DNA of 58,382 nt, taken from positions 1 to 58,382 of the forward strand of contig JAUHXA010000048.1 of the NCBI GenBank assembly GCA_030427245.1, written 5' to 3'. The position numbers and the translations under genes are program-made. Positions 47,784-57,298 of the stretch are shown piece after piece. This DNA is from Bacteroidia bacterium. GTDB taxonomy: Bacteria; Bacteroidota; Bacteroidia; Chitinophagales; UBA2359. Within the stretch, counting starts at the first letter, position 1. The number at the start of each line of letters is the position of its first letter. A model generated the notes under the pieces. It was not told the origin of the DNA and did no database searches. It saw only the letters and a program-made list of their open reading frames with translations.

Positions 47784-47910
47784 AGTTGATATGAATTGAA
47801 GATTGAAAGTGAAAATGGTTTTGAAGCCTTTCTTTGAAGGAACAAGATAGGGGATAATTTGGATTTTTGGTTTTACTGCAAAAAAGTATAATTTTTTAGC
47901 TTACAAATAG

Positions 47911-47958
47911 TTTTTTGTACCAAAAGTGTATAATTTTTATTATTTTTGGTACAAAAAA
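47911..47958. promoter_or_regulatory. Perfect 15-bp inverted repeat in front of a STAND ATPase gene
   Basis: TTTTTTGTACCAAAA (47911-47925) and TTTTGGTACAAAAAA (47944-47958) are exact complements separated by 18 bases. The ATG at 47966 follows after seven bases. A partial direct repeat (AAAAGTATAATTTTTT) lies at 47883. Candidate operator or attachment-type site; a different palindrome sits in front of the paralogous gene at 38115-38205. Confidence 0.8.
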
Positions 47959-47965
47959 GAAATAT

Positions 47966-49390
47966 ATGCTAATAGGTCGCAAAAAAGAAATCGAAAAATT
48001 AGAACAAGTTTTAAGATCGCCGAAAGGGGAAATGATAGCTGTATTAGGAAGAAGGAGAGTTGGTAAGACTTTCCTGGTTAATCATATATATAAAAATGAT
48101 ATTGTTTTTCAGCAAACAGGTGTTAGAAATGCTTCAAATGAAGAACAATTGAGAACTTTTGCTATCGAATTGCAGCGGTTATCTAACAAGAAAATTAAAA
48201 CACCCAAAGATTGGTTAGTAGCCTTTTTTGAATTGCGAGAAGCCTTAGAACCATTGGTGAATCAAGATAAAAAGATTGTTATATTTTTTGATGAATTATC
48301 GTGGTTAGCCGTAAAAGGGTCTAAGTTTTTAGAATTCTTAGGGCATTTTTGGAATAGTTGGGCAGCTTGGGAAAATATCGTTGTTGTATTGTGTGGGTCG
48401 GCTACTTCATGGATTATCAAAAAGGTAATTAACGATAAAGGAGGCTTGCACAATCGAGTGACAACCTACATTAACTTGAAGCCTTTTACATTAACAGAGA
48501 CAGAAGAATTTTTAAAATCAAAACATGCTAATTTTACCCGCTACCAAATCGTGCAATTTTATATGGCTTTTGGTGGAATTCCATTGTATTTAGAAAAAAT
48601 TGATATTACCAAAAGTGCTATACAAAACATCAATGATATTTGTTTTTCAGAAAACGGCTTATTGCGACATGAATTCAATCGATTGTACCCTGCCTTGTTT
48701 GATAATCCCGAAAATCACATTGCCGTGATTCGCACTTTAGCCAAAAGCCAGAAAGGATTGAGTAGAACAGAAATCATTAAAGATGCTAAAATTCCGAATG
48801 GTAGATCCGCAACATTGGTATTAGAAGAGTTGGAACAATCGAGCTTCATTAGAGCATATCGTCCGTTTGGGAAAAAGAAAAAAGGTAAGTTATATCGTAT
48901 TGTAGATGAATATTCTGTGTTCTATTTACGGTTTATCGAAGAGCAACCTTACGAAGGTGATGGCACATTTATGCAATTGAGTCAATTACAGACCTATAAA
49001 ACATGGACAGGTTATGCTTTTGAAAATGTGTGTATGAAACATATTTTGTCCATCAAAAAAGCTTTGGGCGTATCGGGTGTTTACACCCGTACTTTTTCTT
49101 TTCTCAAAAAAGCAACCGAAACAGAAGATGGACTTCAAATAGATATGCTATTAGAACGAGCAGATAGAGTTATAGACCTTTTTGAGATTAAATTCTACAA
49201 TACAGAATTCACAATGACCAAAGCTTATGCCGAGAAGCTTCGTCGAAGAACTCGTCTTTTTATGCAGCTTTCCAAAACGAAATATCAAGTTCGTTTGTCT
49301 ATGATTACTCCTTTTGGGCTAAAAAATCCAAATTATAGTCCAGGGTTGCTGCACAGTGATTTTGGGATTGATGCTTTGTTTTTAGGATGA
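47966..49390 (+). CDS. STAND-type AAA ATPase with PD-(D/E)XK-like C-terminus (paralogue)
   Basis: 474 residues from ATG 47966; an in-frame TTG at 47915 lies inside the palindrome and is less likely. MLIGRKKEIEKLEQVL, Walker A GRRRVGKTFL, Walker B KIVIFFDELSWL, wHTH region, then LQIDMLLERADRVIDLFEIK with Asp/E-x-K. It is clearly related to the protein at 36651-38084 over its whole length, although divergent. Function unknown. Probable DNA-binding switch with a nuclease-like domain. Confidence 0.8.
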   Translation: MLIGRKKEIEKLEQVLRSPKGEMIAVLGRRRVGKTFLVNHIYKNDIVFQQTGVRNASNEEQLRTFAIELQRLSNKKIKTPKDWLVAFFELREALEPLVNQDKKIVIFFDELSWLAVKGSKFLEFLGHFWNSWAAWENIVVVLCGSATSWIIKKVINDKGGLHNRVTTYINLKPFTLTETEEFLKSKHANFTRYQIVQFYMAFGGIPLYLEKIDITKSAIQNINDICFSENGLLRHEFNRLYPALFDNPENHIAVIRTLAKSQKGLSRTEIIKDAKIPNGRSATLVLEELEQSSFIRAYRPFGKKKKGKLYRIVDEYSVFYLRFIEEQPYEGDGTFMQLSQLQTYKTWTGYAFENVCMKHILSIKKALGVSGVYTRTFSFLKKATETEDGLQIDMLLERADRVIDLFEIKFYNTEFTMTKAYAEKLRRRTRLFMQLSKTKYQVRLSMITPFGLKNPNYSPGLLHSDFGIDALFLG

Positions 49391-49409
49391 AATAGCAACG
49401 ATAAATTTT

Positions 49410-50249
49410 TCAAACTATTACAAAATCCTCGACTCCATCCCCTTCATACCTCGGTATCAGATGAATATGTACATGCGGAATCGTTTGTCCTGCAATTGGA
49501 CCATTGTTGATGCGAATGTTGAAGCCTTCGGGTTGATATTGTTGGGTCAAAAGCTGCTTGACCCGATTGACGACCAGCCAAATAGCTTGTTGCTCTTTGA
49601 AGCGCAGTGAAAAGTAATCGAAAGTGTGGCGTTTTGGAATGATTAGGGAGTGACCTTTGCTGATAGGACGTCGGTCATTCGTCGCATAGACCGTAGCGGA
49701 TTCGGTCAGAAGGGTTCGCTCGGCAAGGGGTTTGCAGAATGGGCAGGAATTTTCACCTCTGAAACCTATCTGATTGAAGTGTCGGTATTCGTAAATTTCG
49801 CAGTGTTCGGCTAACAGAATGCTTTTTTGATTCAATTTCACATTGCATTGATACACATCACATCGTTGTTTGGGGTGATAGCGAAAACCACTTTTTTTGA
49901 TGTCTCGTCGAACGGTGAAATAAGCCGTTCCTGTGGGCTTCAACAGCTCCGAAACTTCCATCAAAACGCCCGCTTGTTCTTCGGGCATCAATACATTCAA
50001 CACATAATGACAAATAATCGTGTCGAATTTCCCTTTTGGAAACTCTGCAAAATAATACGGGTCATAACCTTCTACTTCATAGCCCTTTTGCTGCAAAAAT
50101 TCTACGTCTTTCCCCAATCCACAACCAAAATCTAAGATTCGTCCTTCGAGGTAACCGTTTTGATGGAGGTGACGGGTGGGAAAGGAGGATTTTTGGCGGT
50201 TTTCGACTGTTAGGTGAGAGTTGGGGTTTTGTTTGGATTTGATGAACAC
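49410..50249 (-). CDS. Fusion of a methyltransferase and a HIT-family domain
   Basis: 279 residues. The N-terminal half has the SAM loop ILDFGCGLGKDVE (residues 38-50) and TIICHYVLNVL. The C-terminal half has CPFC (169-172), a KGHSLIIPKRHTFDYF stretch and the histidine triad HVHIH (259-263), which is the HIT active site for nucleotide phosphoramidate or dinucleotide hydrolysis. The combination in one chain is unusual. It is 37 bp downstream of the DGQHR gene on the same strand and may be the last gene of the sulfur-type operon. Its link to that operon is inference. Confidence 0.8.
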   Translation of the reverse strand: MFIKSKQNPNSHLTVENRQKSSFPTRHLHQNGYLEGRILDFGCGLGKDVEFLQQKGYEVEGYDPYYFAEFPKGKFDTIICHYVLNVLMPEEQAGVLMEVSELLKPTGTAYFTVRRDIKKSGFRYHPKQRCDVYQCNVKLNQKSILLAEHCEIYEYRHFNQIGFRGENSCPFCKPLAERTLLTESATVYATNDRRPISKGHSLIIPKRHTFDYFSLRFKEQQAIWLVVNRVKQLLTQQYQPEGFNIRINNGPIAGQTIPHVHIHLIPRYEGDGVEDFVIV

Positions 50250-50286
50250 TACTTAATATTCAATAATATACTAATAGATACAAGAA

Positions 50287-52311
50287 CTAATCAAGGCTTC
50301 CTTCAATCTGTTTTTCAGACCATTCTTTCAATGCATTGCTAAGATATTCGTTTAAAAAATCTCTTTTAGCATTTAGAATGTTTTTTGTAACAGCTTCGTT
50401 AATTCCGACTTTCACATTTTGTTCTTTTTCTAATCGATTACTAATTCTACTCGGTGCATATTTCATTTCGTGAAATTCACTTTCAGAAGGGTAGGAGATA
50501 TTTTCAGAAAATGAAAAATTATTCATTTTAAAAAACGATTCTATATAATTAAATACGCATCTTAAAGCTTGAATACCTTGATTGTTATATATAATAAAAG
50601 AGCCTTTATAAATAATATCTTCCCAAAAACTAGATGCCTGTACTCCATAATTAACTATACTGTAGTCTTTTTGAAATTTAGGAGGAATAGCTTCACTATG
50701 ACCTTTTAAACCAAAAATAGAATAATCATTTGAATAATTATTAAGTATTTTAAATATTTTATTATACGTATTAATAAATTCACTGGCTGCTTCCTCTACC
50801 TTTTCTTCTGTTACTTCACTTCCAATAAAACTATCTATTCTTTTGAAAAAGATTTCAAATAGAGTCTTTTGTCCTAGTACAGTGAGTAGCAAATAAAATT
50901 TTGGTTCTAATTGTTCTTTTAATTCTTGTTCAGTTTCCTTATAAATATTCTTTTGGTTTTCATTAAATTTTTTAGGGCTTGTCACAAGTATTTTACTTAA
51001 AGTGTAGTTCTTATCAAATGCATTCTTTTTTTCTAAAATAGAAATAGCTTTTTTATAATAATATAATTCCGTAAAAAATCGAACAATTGATTTACAATAA
51101 ACTTGAATGAATACCTTTTGAGCTACTTCAAGAACATAATAATCATAATTGAATAAAAGTGCTTCTAAATTATCATCATCATCATCTTTATCTTTAGCAA
51201 TCTCTTTCTCATATCTCTTTAAAGATGAGTGGAGTGTTTCTATTTCATTATATTCTACTAAATCTTTAATCTTCTCATCAACTAAAAATCTTCCTCGAAG
51301 TCTACTAACCCATCTTTTAACTTTTGATTTTTTTCTTAAATCGTCTATAGATATTAAGTTACTTCTATTTAGTATGACATCAGACATTATTTGATACAAT
51401 ACCAAAACACCTGTAATGTGGGGTAATTGATGTTTCAGATTCTCAGAATGCCAATCTACTAATTGTGGGATTAAATATTTACCTTGTCGTTCATTGTGAA
51501 TATCATCATCGTTTACAAGAGCTTGAACAAAAAGAGAGGCTAAATCTTTGTCATCCATTAAGCACTTGCGAGCATTCGTAACAGGAACAGCTGTGTAATT
51601 TATATCAATAAAAATTCTTCTTACAGCTTCAACAGGAGCTATATTTTCATTTTTTGCTCTTTCACTTAAATCAATAAAAACAACATCCTGTAAATATTCA
51701 TTAACATCAACGTTTGTTTTCGCAGCTTCTTTTAGTGATTCTAATCTATGTTGACCATCGATTACTACAGCATAGTATTTTTGTTTATTCCAGCAAAGTA
51801 ATTTATATCGAAAATCAGGTAAAATATCTAATACGAAAAAACCATCAATCAAACTTCGATTGGGAGCTTTCATAAATAGCGGTTTGGCATCTTCATTATT
51901 TGAAAATTTAGATTTTTTATAAATGAATTCCCTTTCACTATCTTTTAATTCTTCTCGCAAGTTAAATTGAGGAGATATTCCTCTTTTATTATCGCGAGGT
52001 AAAATTGCAATAATAATAGGTGGAAAATATTTTATATTTCGTTCTCTAAGTATGTATTGACTTGCTATTTTTTTGATTCGTTGCCTGTCTATGTCTCGTT
52101 GAATTATTTGACTTACAGGCCAAGATTTATCTTGGGTCAACTTTTCAAAAGTTTCTATATCTGATTTTAACTTAGAAACTTTTGCAGAACAAAAATAAGT
52201 TCTAATTCCTTTATTTTCAATACCAAAACCCCCTTCATCCACCTCATAGATGTTGGAAACGTCTAAATCTGTTTTGCTAGCTTGTATTTTAGATATACTA
52301 AATAAATCCAT
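50287..52311 (-). CDS. DGQHR-domain protein (DndB-like)
   Basis: 674 residues. The motif D-G-Q-H-R is at residues 185-189 (VIDGQHRLESL), preceded by FPPIIIAILPRDNKRG and followed by VFIDLSERAKNENIAPVEAVRR. This is the signature of DndB and related ParB-like DGQHR proteins, where DndB regulates or binds phosphorothioate loci. It is longer than typical DndB (about 350-400 residues). It is strikingly AT-rich relative to most of the window. 11 bp after the GIY-YIG gene. Confidence 0.8.
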   Translation of the reverse strand: MDLFSISKIQASKTDLDVSNIYEVDEGGFGIENKGIRTYFCSAKVSKLKSDIETFEKLTQDKSWPVSQIIQRDIDRQRIKKIASQYILRERNIKYFPPIIIAILPRDNKRGISPQFNLREELKDSEREFIYKKSKFSNNEDAKPLFMKAPNRSLIDGFFVLDILPDFRYKLLCWNKQKYYAVVIDGQHRLESLKEAAKTNVDVNEYLQDVVFIDLSERAKNENIAPVEAVRRIFIDINYTAVPVTNARKCLMDDKDLASLFVQALVNDDDIHNERQGKYLIPQLVDWHSENLKHQLPHITGVLVLYQIMSDVILNRSNLISIDDLRKKSKVKRWVSRLRGRFLVDEKIKDLVEYNEIETLHSSLKRYEKEIAKDKDDDDDNLEALLFNYDYYVLEVAQKVFIQVYCKSIVRFFTELYYYKKAISILEKKNAFDKNYTLSKILVTSPKKFNENQKNIYKETEQELKEQLEPKFYLLLTVLGQKTLFEIFFKRIDSFIGSEVTEEKVEEAASEFINTYNKIFKILNNYSNDYSIFGLKGHSEAIPPKFQKDYSIVNYGVQASSFWEDIIYKGSFIIYNNQGIQALRCVFNYIESFFKMNNFSFSENISYPSESEFHEMKYAPSRISNRLEKEQNVKVGINEAVTKNILNAKRDFLNEYLSNALKEWSEKQIEGSLD

Positions 52312-52322
52312 ATTAATTATAT

Positions 52323-52910
52323 TTATCCAGGTCTTAAAGTTAGCCCAGGTTTTAAAATTCGTTGTAAAATTTCTTCAAAAATATCACTTAAATTATCATC
52401 TGTTGTTAATTCAATAGTATTAATTCCTATCCATATCTCATTTGGATTTATGTTAGAGTGTTTTTCTATTTCAAAGCGTAAGTCTGTTTTATAAGTTAAA
52501 TGTTGCTTTAAACGTTTTTGGAGACATATTGCTTTCCCAATGTAAAAGGGTCGAGAAAAGCACATATTTTTGAAAAAATTAGAGAATGTAATACGATTTT
52601 TTTCTAAATTAAGATATTTTAACAATGTTCTCTCTTTATCTATCGATAAACCCAATAAAGTGTCTTTCTGAGGAAAACTACTTTCTCTTACCTTTACAGT
52701 AAATTTAAATTTAGTCGTTCTTTCAGGATATGTCAAATTTACATTTTTGTATTTATTCAAAGGTGCAATAAATGAAGAAACATCTTTTTCTTTTGGATTT
52801 AGTTTGGGCCAATAAACCCAAGAATAGATACCTTCTTTATTAGTTATATCATCAGTTGAAGCTTCTAAATATGACATATTTAGATAAAAGAAATCATTAT
52901 GTTCAATCAT
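52323..52910 (-). CDS. GIY-YIG-like endonuclease with a long insertion
   Basis: 195 residues from ATG 52910, which follows an AGAAAAAG ribosome-binding stretch; a GTG at 52940 overlaps the upstream gene. GIY is at residues 27-29 and YIG at 123-125 (FYIGKAICLQKRLKQHL), with an Arg (R133) and C-terminal Glu residues. In normal GIY-YIG domains these elements are 10-20 residues apart; here about 90 residues intervene. The fold is therefore likely but unproven. Part of the DndC-like operon. Confidence 0.65.
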   Translation of the reverse strand: MIEHNDFFYLNMSYLEASTDDITNKEGIYSWVYWPKLNPKEKDVSSFIAPLNKYKNVNLTYPERTTKFKFTVKVRESSFPQKDTLLGLSIDKERTLLKYLNLEKNRITFSNFFKNMCFSRPFYIGKAICLQKRLKQHLTYKTDLRFEIEKHSNINPNEIWIGINTIELTTDDNLSDIFEEILQRILKPGLTLRPG

Positions 52911-52920
52911 GTCTTTTTCT

Positions 52921-54027
52921 TTAAATAAAACAAGCAGCACACCCCTCTTCCTCTGCTTCTCCTAAAATATCTAATAATAAATCAGAGCGAGAATTAGCCG
53001 CTGCATGTTCGACTCTTTTGATATTGTCTTCTTTTATTTGTTGGATACGTTCGGGAAGTATGAGTTCAGCCAAACTTTCATCTTGTATCCAAGTATAGCC
53101 GTCTTTTTCATAGTCCATTGCCAATTCATAGAGATGAGGATGTTGTTCATACAACCAAACCCATTCTATTTTCTGTTGGAAAAAACAAAAATAACATCCC
53201 GAACGGCTGCGTGCATAGTAGCCCTCTTGTCCCTCAACTTGATAAGCTACTTTTTTGTAGTATTCAGGTACACCTATGCCGCTATTTTCCAATATCTGAA
53301 AAATATCTTCTCTGACCAAATTATCTTCGTTTTCTAACAAAGAAAAATCTTTTTCCTTTGCCAAAGGATATTTGGTGTTTTTAAGGAATTGAAAAACTAC
53401 TTTGTTAAAGGTCGCAGTTCCCGCATCCAAAAGGGATTCTAATTTTTGTTTTTGAGGAAATTCAAAAGAAAGAGGTTGTTCCAAATAAGGACGGAGCGCA
53501 TTAAAATCTCCCTCATTGCTGTTCTCCTCATACAAACGAACTATTTGAGCAATATTGCTATTATTCAATACTTTGTTAATAACATCTTCACTCCAAATAT
53601 TGCGGCGGAAAGGAAAAATAGATTGAATGTTGGTTTTTTTAGAAATATAGCCTTCTCTGCTTTCGTCGCCTCTAATGCCTACATACGAAATAACAGGGTC
53701 ATCTTTTATCCAATCCTCAAAAGGTTTTAGTTTCAATTCACGGGTACACCATCTGGAAAAATGGGAAGGGAGGTAGTTGCCTTTTATTTTTAATAAGTAA
53801 TCAAAAGGGGAATGTAAGCTGTCTTTTTTAGCTTGTAACTTAACAATTTTTTTTCCTAAGTATTTTTCTAATTTTTCAACAAGTTCATAGGTTTCATCTA
53901 GTTCTTTACCTGTATCGCAGGTATAATACTCAATATCTAATTCAGGATGTTTGTTTTTGAGATAGATAGCCAAAGCAGCACTGTCCTTGCCTCCTGATAT
54001 GCCCAATACATGTCTAACTTTACCCAT
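52921..54027 (-). CDS. DndC-like PP-loop / PAPS-reductase family protein
   Basis: 368 residues. PP-loop S11-G-G-K-D-S16 binds ATP, followed by YYTCDTG (C37), FSRWCTRELKLKP (C94), and Cys pair GCYFC (C278, C281), with a second pair at the C-terminus (C363, C366). These features are those of DndC-like and PAPS reductase-like enzymes, which activate or transfer sulfur with an iron-sulfur cluster. DndA/IscS would be expected to supply sulfur but is absent here. It is 4 bp downstream of the ATPase gene. Confidence 0.8.
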   Translation of the reverse strand: MGKVRHVLGISGGKDSAALAIYLKNKHPELDIEYYTCDTGKELDETYELVEKLEKYLGKKIVKLQAKKDSLHSPFDYLLKIKGNYLPSHFSRWCTRELKLKPFEDWIKDDPVISYVGIRGDESREGYISKKTNIQSIFPFRRNIWSEDVINKVLNNSNIAQIVRLYEENSNEGDFNALRPYLEQPLSFEFPQKQKLESLLDAGTATFNKVVFQFLKNTKYPLAKEKDFSLLENEDNLVREDIFQILENSGIGVPEYYKKVAYQVEGQEGYYARSRSGCYFCFFQQKIEWVWLYEQHPHLYELAMDYEKDGYTWIQDESLAELILPERIQQIKEDNIKRVEHAAANSRSDLLLDILGEAEEEGCAACFI

Positions 54028-54031
54028 AGTT

Positions 54032-57000
54032 TTAGTTGATATATTTTTGCAATAATTTTATCAAAACCGCCTGGTTTACCGCTTTGTCTTTGTCCAATGA
54101 TTTCTCAATTTCATTGTATAAAGCATTGACTTTTTTGTTCTTCTGTTTACTTAACCGCAATTGATGTGCTTTTGTTCCTCCTTTCAGAGTCGTAATGTTT
54201 ATTTTCAATACTTCCTCTTTGGTTTCGTCTATCTCTAATTCATGTAGGTCACAAAGATTGTCCAACTCCCTAAAGATAACAGAGAATTTATCCAATAACA
54301 ATTCTTCTTCTTCATCTCTTAGCTGACTAAGGTTCTTTTTTAAAAGTACAGAAACCATAGAACTAATCCAAGAAGTTTTATCCTCCAAAGGAGAAGTCAG
54401 ACGAGCAAAAAAGATACGTTGATGAGGTAATAAGAGAGGGGTTTTAATAGATTTGTAGCGTTTGGACAATGCTTTTTTATATGCTTTGAAATCCATATTG
54501 CTATAGCCCAAATCCTTTAAAAAACAGCTTTCGATACGACTAATCAAATTTTCGTAGCAAGTTCGCAATACTCTAATTGCTTCTTGCAATTGATGTATAT
54601 AAGCAGCCAAAGATTCATCCGAATCTTTCAAAAATTCAAGGTTGTGATACCCCAATGCCCTCGGAAAATCTTCAAAAAATGTTTTTTCTGGGTCCTTAGC
54701 TACTGAAATTGCCTCCCGAAGTTTAAGCGCACTTTTTTCAATTCGTTTGGTGTTTTTAGTATAGTCTGGAAGTCCTCTATAAAAAGTCAAAAAGGGGCGA
54801 ATGGTTTGTATAAAACTTTGATGGCTCAATTCTTTCGTCTCTTGTTGATTGAGCAGGTCACGGTATTTGTTGAACAAATCCAAACGAATTCCTTCTACAT
54901 TGAAGGTTTTGATTTTGAACTCTTGTGGGACTTTGTAGATAAGGTCAATGACCTCGCTGCTAATAATCGGTACAAAGCGATTGTTTTGAAATAAAGCAAA
55001 CTCATTCCGCTTGATGAACAGAAAGGATGGCATCCAAAAATGGATAAATCCTTTCTTTAGTTTAAGAGGCGGCTTTTTTAGCAGCTTTTCAAACTCCAAA
55101 ATTCCTTTCCGCATTGTTTTTGCCCCTTCGAGAAAACTCTCACTTGTCTCCCAAAGAGAATCGTAAGAAGTATCGGTAGGTTTGTCTAAAAAGTAGTGAT
55201 TGTCATTGCCTTTCTGGTGAATACCTGTTTTTTTGAGAAGGGTAAGGTAAATTGTTTTTTCGGGAGGAAAAGCCGTTTTACTGAATCCCAAATCTTCTTT
55301 TTGCCAGTGTTTGGTCAATGCTCTAAAGTAGTTACGTCTTGCAGTAGCAATCGAACCCGAAATCTTGTCTCGGTTGACCAGTTCGTTTTTGAAAATAGGC
55401 GTAGCTTCATATACTTCTTTGCAAATCTTGGAAAGTCGTTTGTTGAATTGTGTGCGATTCGAGATGCTTAGAATTTGACCATTATAGACCCACTCTACAT
55501 TTTTAGACGTACTGAATAATTGCTTGAAAACGGCATTGTTCAGTTGCTCTACCTCATAGTTTTTAAGGTTTTTAAGTTCTCTCCGTGCTATTTTGTCTTC
55601 ACTCACGATTTCTTGTGTCAGCACATACTCCGTCTTTTTTATTTCGTAGATAATTTCCCGAATTGCTTTGACATTTTTGAAGTAGGCATATAAAATAGCA
55701 GATCCATTTGTTTTGGATTCTTCGACAAGTTGCTCTAAAGAAGCGTCTTTGGAAAAAATAAGATTGATGAAACCGTCAATAGAACCTTTGGGTTGTTCGT
55801 TTTTTGGAAGCGGAGCATTTGATAATCGAAATTCAAAAAATCGAGGAGTTCCTTTTTGGTACTGCTCGGCTTTTGCAGGTAGATAAGGAAAGCTGAAATA
55901 ATTTTGAAGAGAAGTAGTGACATCCTTTACTTTTGGAACTTTACTTGCGGCTTTTAGTAGTTCTTCATCAATGTCAATATCCGTTCCGTCAAATAGAATA
56001 TATTGATTGCGGTATTTAGCAAATCGAATAATTTTTTGACGCTCCAACTTTTCAATCAGTTCGTTTGCATTTTCAATGCCCAAACTCAATTCTCCATAAA
56101 CAGCCAAAAACTCATCATCCAACTTTGCAGCTCTCGAAGCAAAAATATTCAACAAGCCAATGGTTTTGACCAATTTGATTGCAGCCAAAGTATCTTTTTT
56201 GAAACCTCCATCTATTCTTTCAATGGCATCTTTGATTGCTCCCCATTGTGCGAAATGCGGATTGTTTTTAGATGCAATTGTATGATAGTGATTGTATTGA
56301 AGGTAATCATAGACGCAAGCAACATTGTAAAAAGGATTTTGAGTTTGGTCGTAATTTTTCAGACCATGTAAGTCATTGCTTTGCAAAAAAGTAAAAAGAG
56401 AACGCTCGTTTTGACCATACTTTTGTAAGGATAAAGTCAAGATAGATGCACTCAATAAATCAAAGGGTAAAAGTTGAGTAGTTACCTCTTGAGATATTTC
56501 GCTTGATACGGGAACGGCATTTGTTTTATCTAAAAGTTCATTGAGTGTGTCAAAGGATTTTGGAGTAATATTACTTTCTGACAAATTCCCTTTGAGGTAA
56601 TTGGCAGCTAAAAACAACAATTGTTCAACAGGTTCATTGAAAGTAATATCCTTTAAACGTCCACTTACTTTTTCCCATTCATTTCGTTGTTGTTGGGTTA
56701 GGTTCTTTGCATAAGCATTAAAGCTCTGGTGAAGTGTATTGACAAATACGATGCTTTTTTCATCATCATTGATATATTCTGCCAATTGTTGAATAAAATA
56801 GAGTTCTTCTTCAGGCTTATTTTGTGCGGCCTTTTCTAGAAACTTACCAAATTCATCTACCATAATCCATACAATCCCATTCTGAGTTTGTACTTCTTGA
56901 TGCAGATTTTCCAGTGCTTTCAATACATTTTTAGCTGTTCTTTTGCCTTCTATTACTCCTAACTCTTCGCCTAATGCTTGTATAAAAGATTGAGGTTTGC

Positions 57001-57277
57001 CAACAATGTGTAGAAAATGAAAGTTCTTTTTTCCTCCAAATTGACCATTTAATTTGCCAAAGTAAGAAGCTTCATTTCTTAAATTTTGTGTCAGAGCAAC
57101 TAAAAAAGCGGATTTTCCTGTTCCATACGACCCAATAATGCTAAATGAATGAATGCCAACTTTATAATCATTTATAATCTGATTGAATATATTTTGGGCA
57201 TTCGGTGTCGGAATATAATAAAAGTTCCTATCCGTATCACGAATGATATTAACCGATGGTGAAAAATGCACACTCAT
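54032..57277 (-). CDS. Large P-loop ATPase of the sulfur-type operon
   Basis: 1081 residues. Walker A I-G-S-Y-G-T-G-K-S (48-56) and Walker B IMVDE (138-142), the latter in VWIMVDEFGKFLEKA, lie in the N-terminal 150 residues. The remaining 900 residues have no domain I recognise; they are helical and charged and carry several short basic segments. The N-terminal features resemble ATPases of Dnd/BREX-type loci, but I cannot name a family. Tight spacing on both sides (21 and 4 bp) marks it as a core operon member. It is probably the motor that moves or senses DNA; that is inference. Confidence 0.7.
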   Translation of the reverse strand: MSVHFSPSVNIIRDTDRNFYYIPTPNAQNIFNQIINDYKVGIHSFSIIGSYGTGKSAFLVALTQNLRNEASYFGKLNGQFGGKKNFHFLHIVGKPQSFIQALGEELGVIEGKRTAKNVLKALENLHQEVQTQNGIVWIMVDEFGKFLEKAAQNKPEEELYFIQQLAEYINDDEKSIVFVNTLHQSFNAYAKNLTQQQRNEWEKVSGRLKDITFNEPVEQLLFLAANYLKGNLSESNITPKSFDTLNELLDKTNAVPVSSEISQEVTTQLLPFDLLSASILTLSLQKYGQNERSLFTFLQSNDLHGLKNYDQTQNPFYNVACVYDYLQYNHYHTIASKNNPHFAQWGAIKDAIERIDGGFKKDTLAAIKLVKTIGLLNIFASRAAKLDDEFLAVYGELSLGIENANELIEKLERQKIIRFAKYRNQYILFDGTDIDIDEELLKAASKVPKVKDVTTSLQNYFSFPYLPAKAEQYQKGTPRFFEFRLSNAPLPKNEQPKGSIDGFINLIFSKDASLEQLVEESKTNGSAILYAYFKNVKAIREIIYEIKKTEYVLTQEIVSEDKIARRELKNLKNYEVEQLNNAVFKQLFSTSKNVEWVYNGQILSISNRTQFNKRLSKICKEVYEATPIFKNELVNRDKISGSIATARRNYFRALTKHWQKEDLGFSKTAFPPEKTIYLTLLKKTGIHQKGNDNHYFLDKPTDTSYDSLWETSESFLEGAKTMRKGILEFEKLLKKPPLKLKKGFIHFWMPSFLFIKRNEFALFQNNRFVPIISSEVIDLIYKVPQEFKIKTFNVEGIRLDLFNKYRDLLNQQETKELSHQSFIQTIRPFLTFYRGLPDYTKNTKRIEKSALKLREAISVAKDPEKTFFEDFPRALGYHNLEFLKDSDESLAAYIHQLQEAIRVLRTCYENLISRIESCFLKDLGYSNMDFKAYKKALSKRYKSIKTPLLLPHQRIFFARLTSPLEDKTSWISSMVSVLLKKNLSQLRDEEEELLLDKFSVIFRELDNLCDLHELEIDETKEEVLKINITTLKGGTKAHQLRLSKQKNKKVNALYNEIEKSLDKDKAVNQAVLIKLLQKYIN

Positions 57278-57298
57278 TTTATTGAAGTTTGTTTTGGA

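Noticed and set aside
54032-57277. BREX BrxC/PglY identity for the large ATPase
   Set aside because: Size and P-loop are compatible, but no BREX partner genes (PglX, PglZ) are in the window and I see no diagnostic BrxC features.
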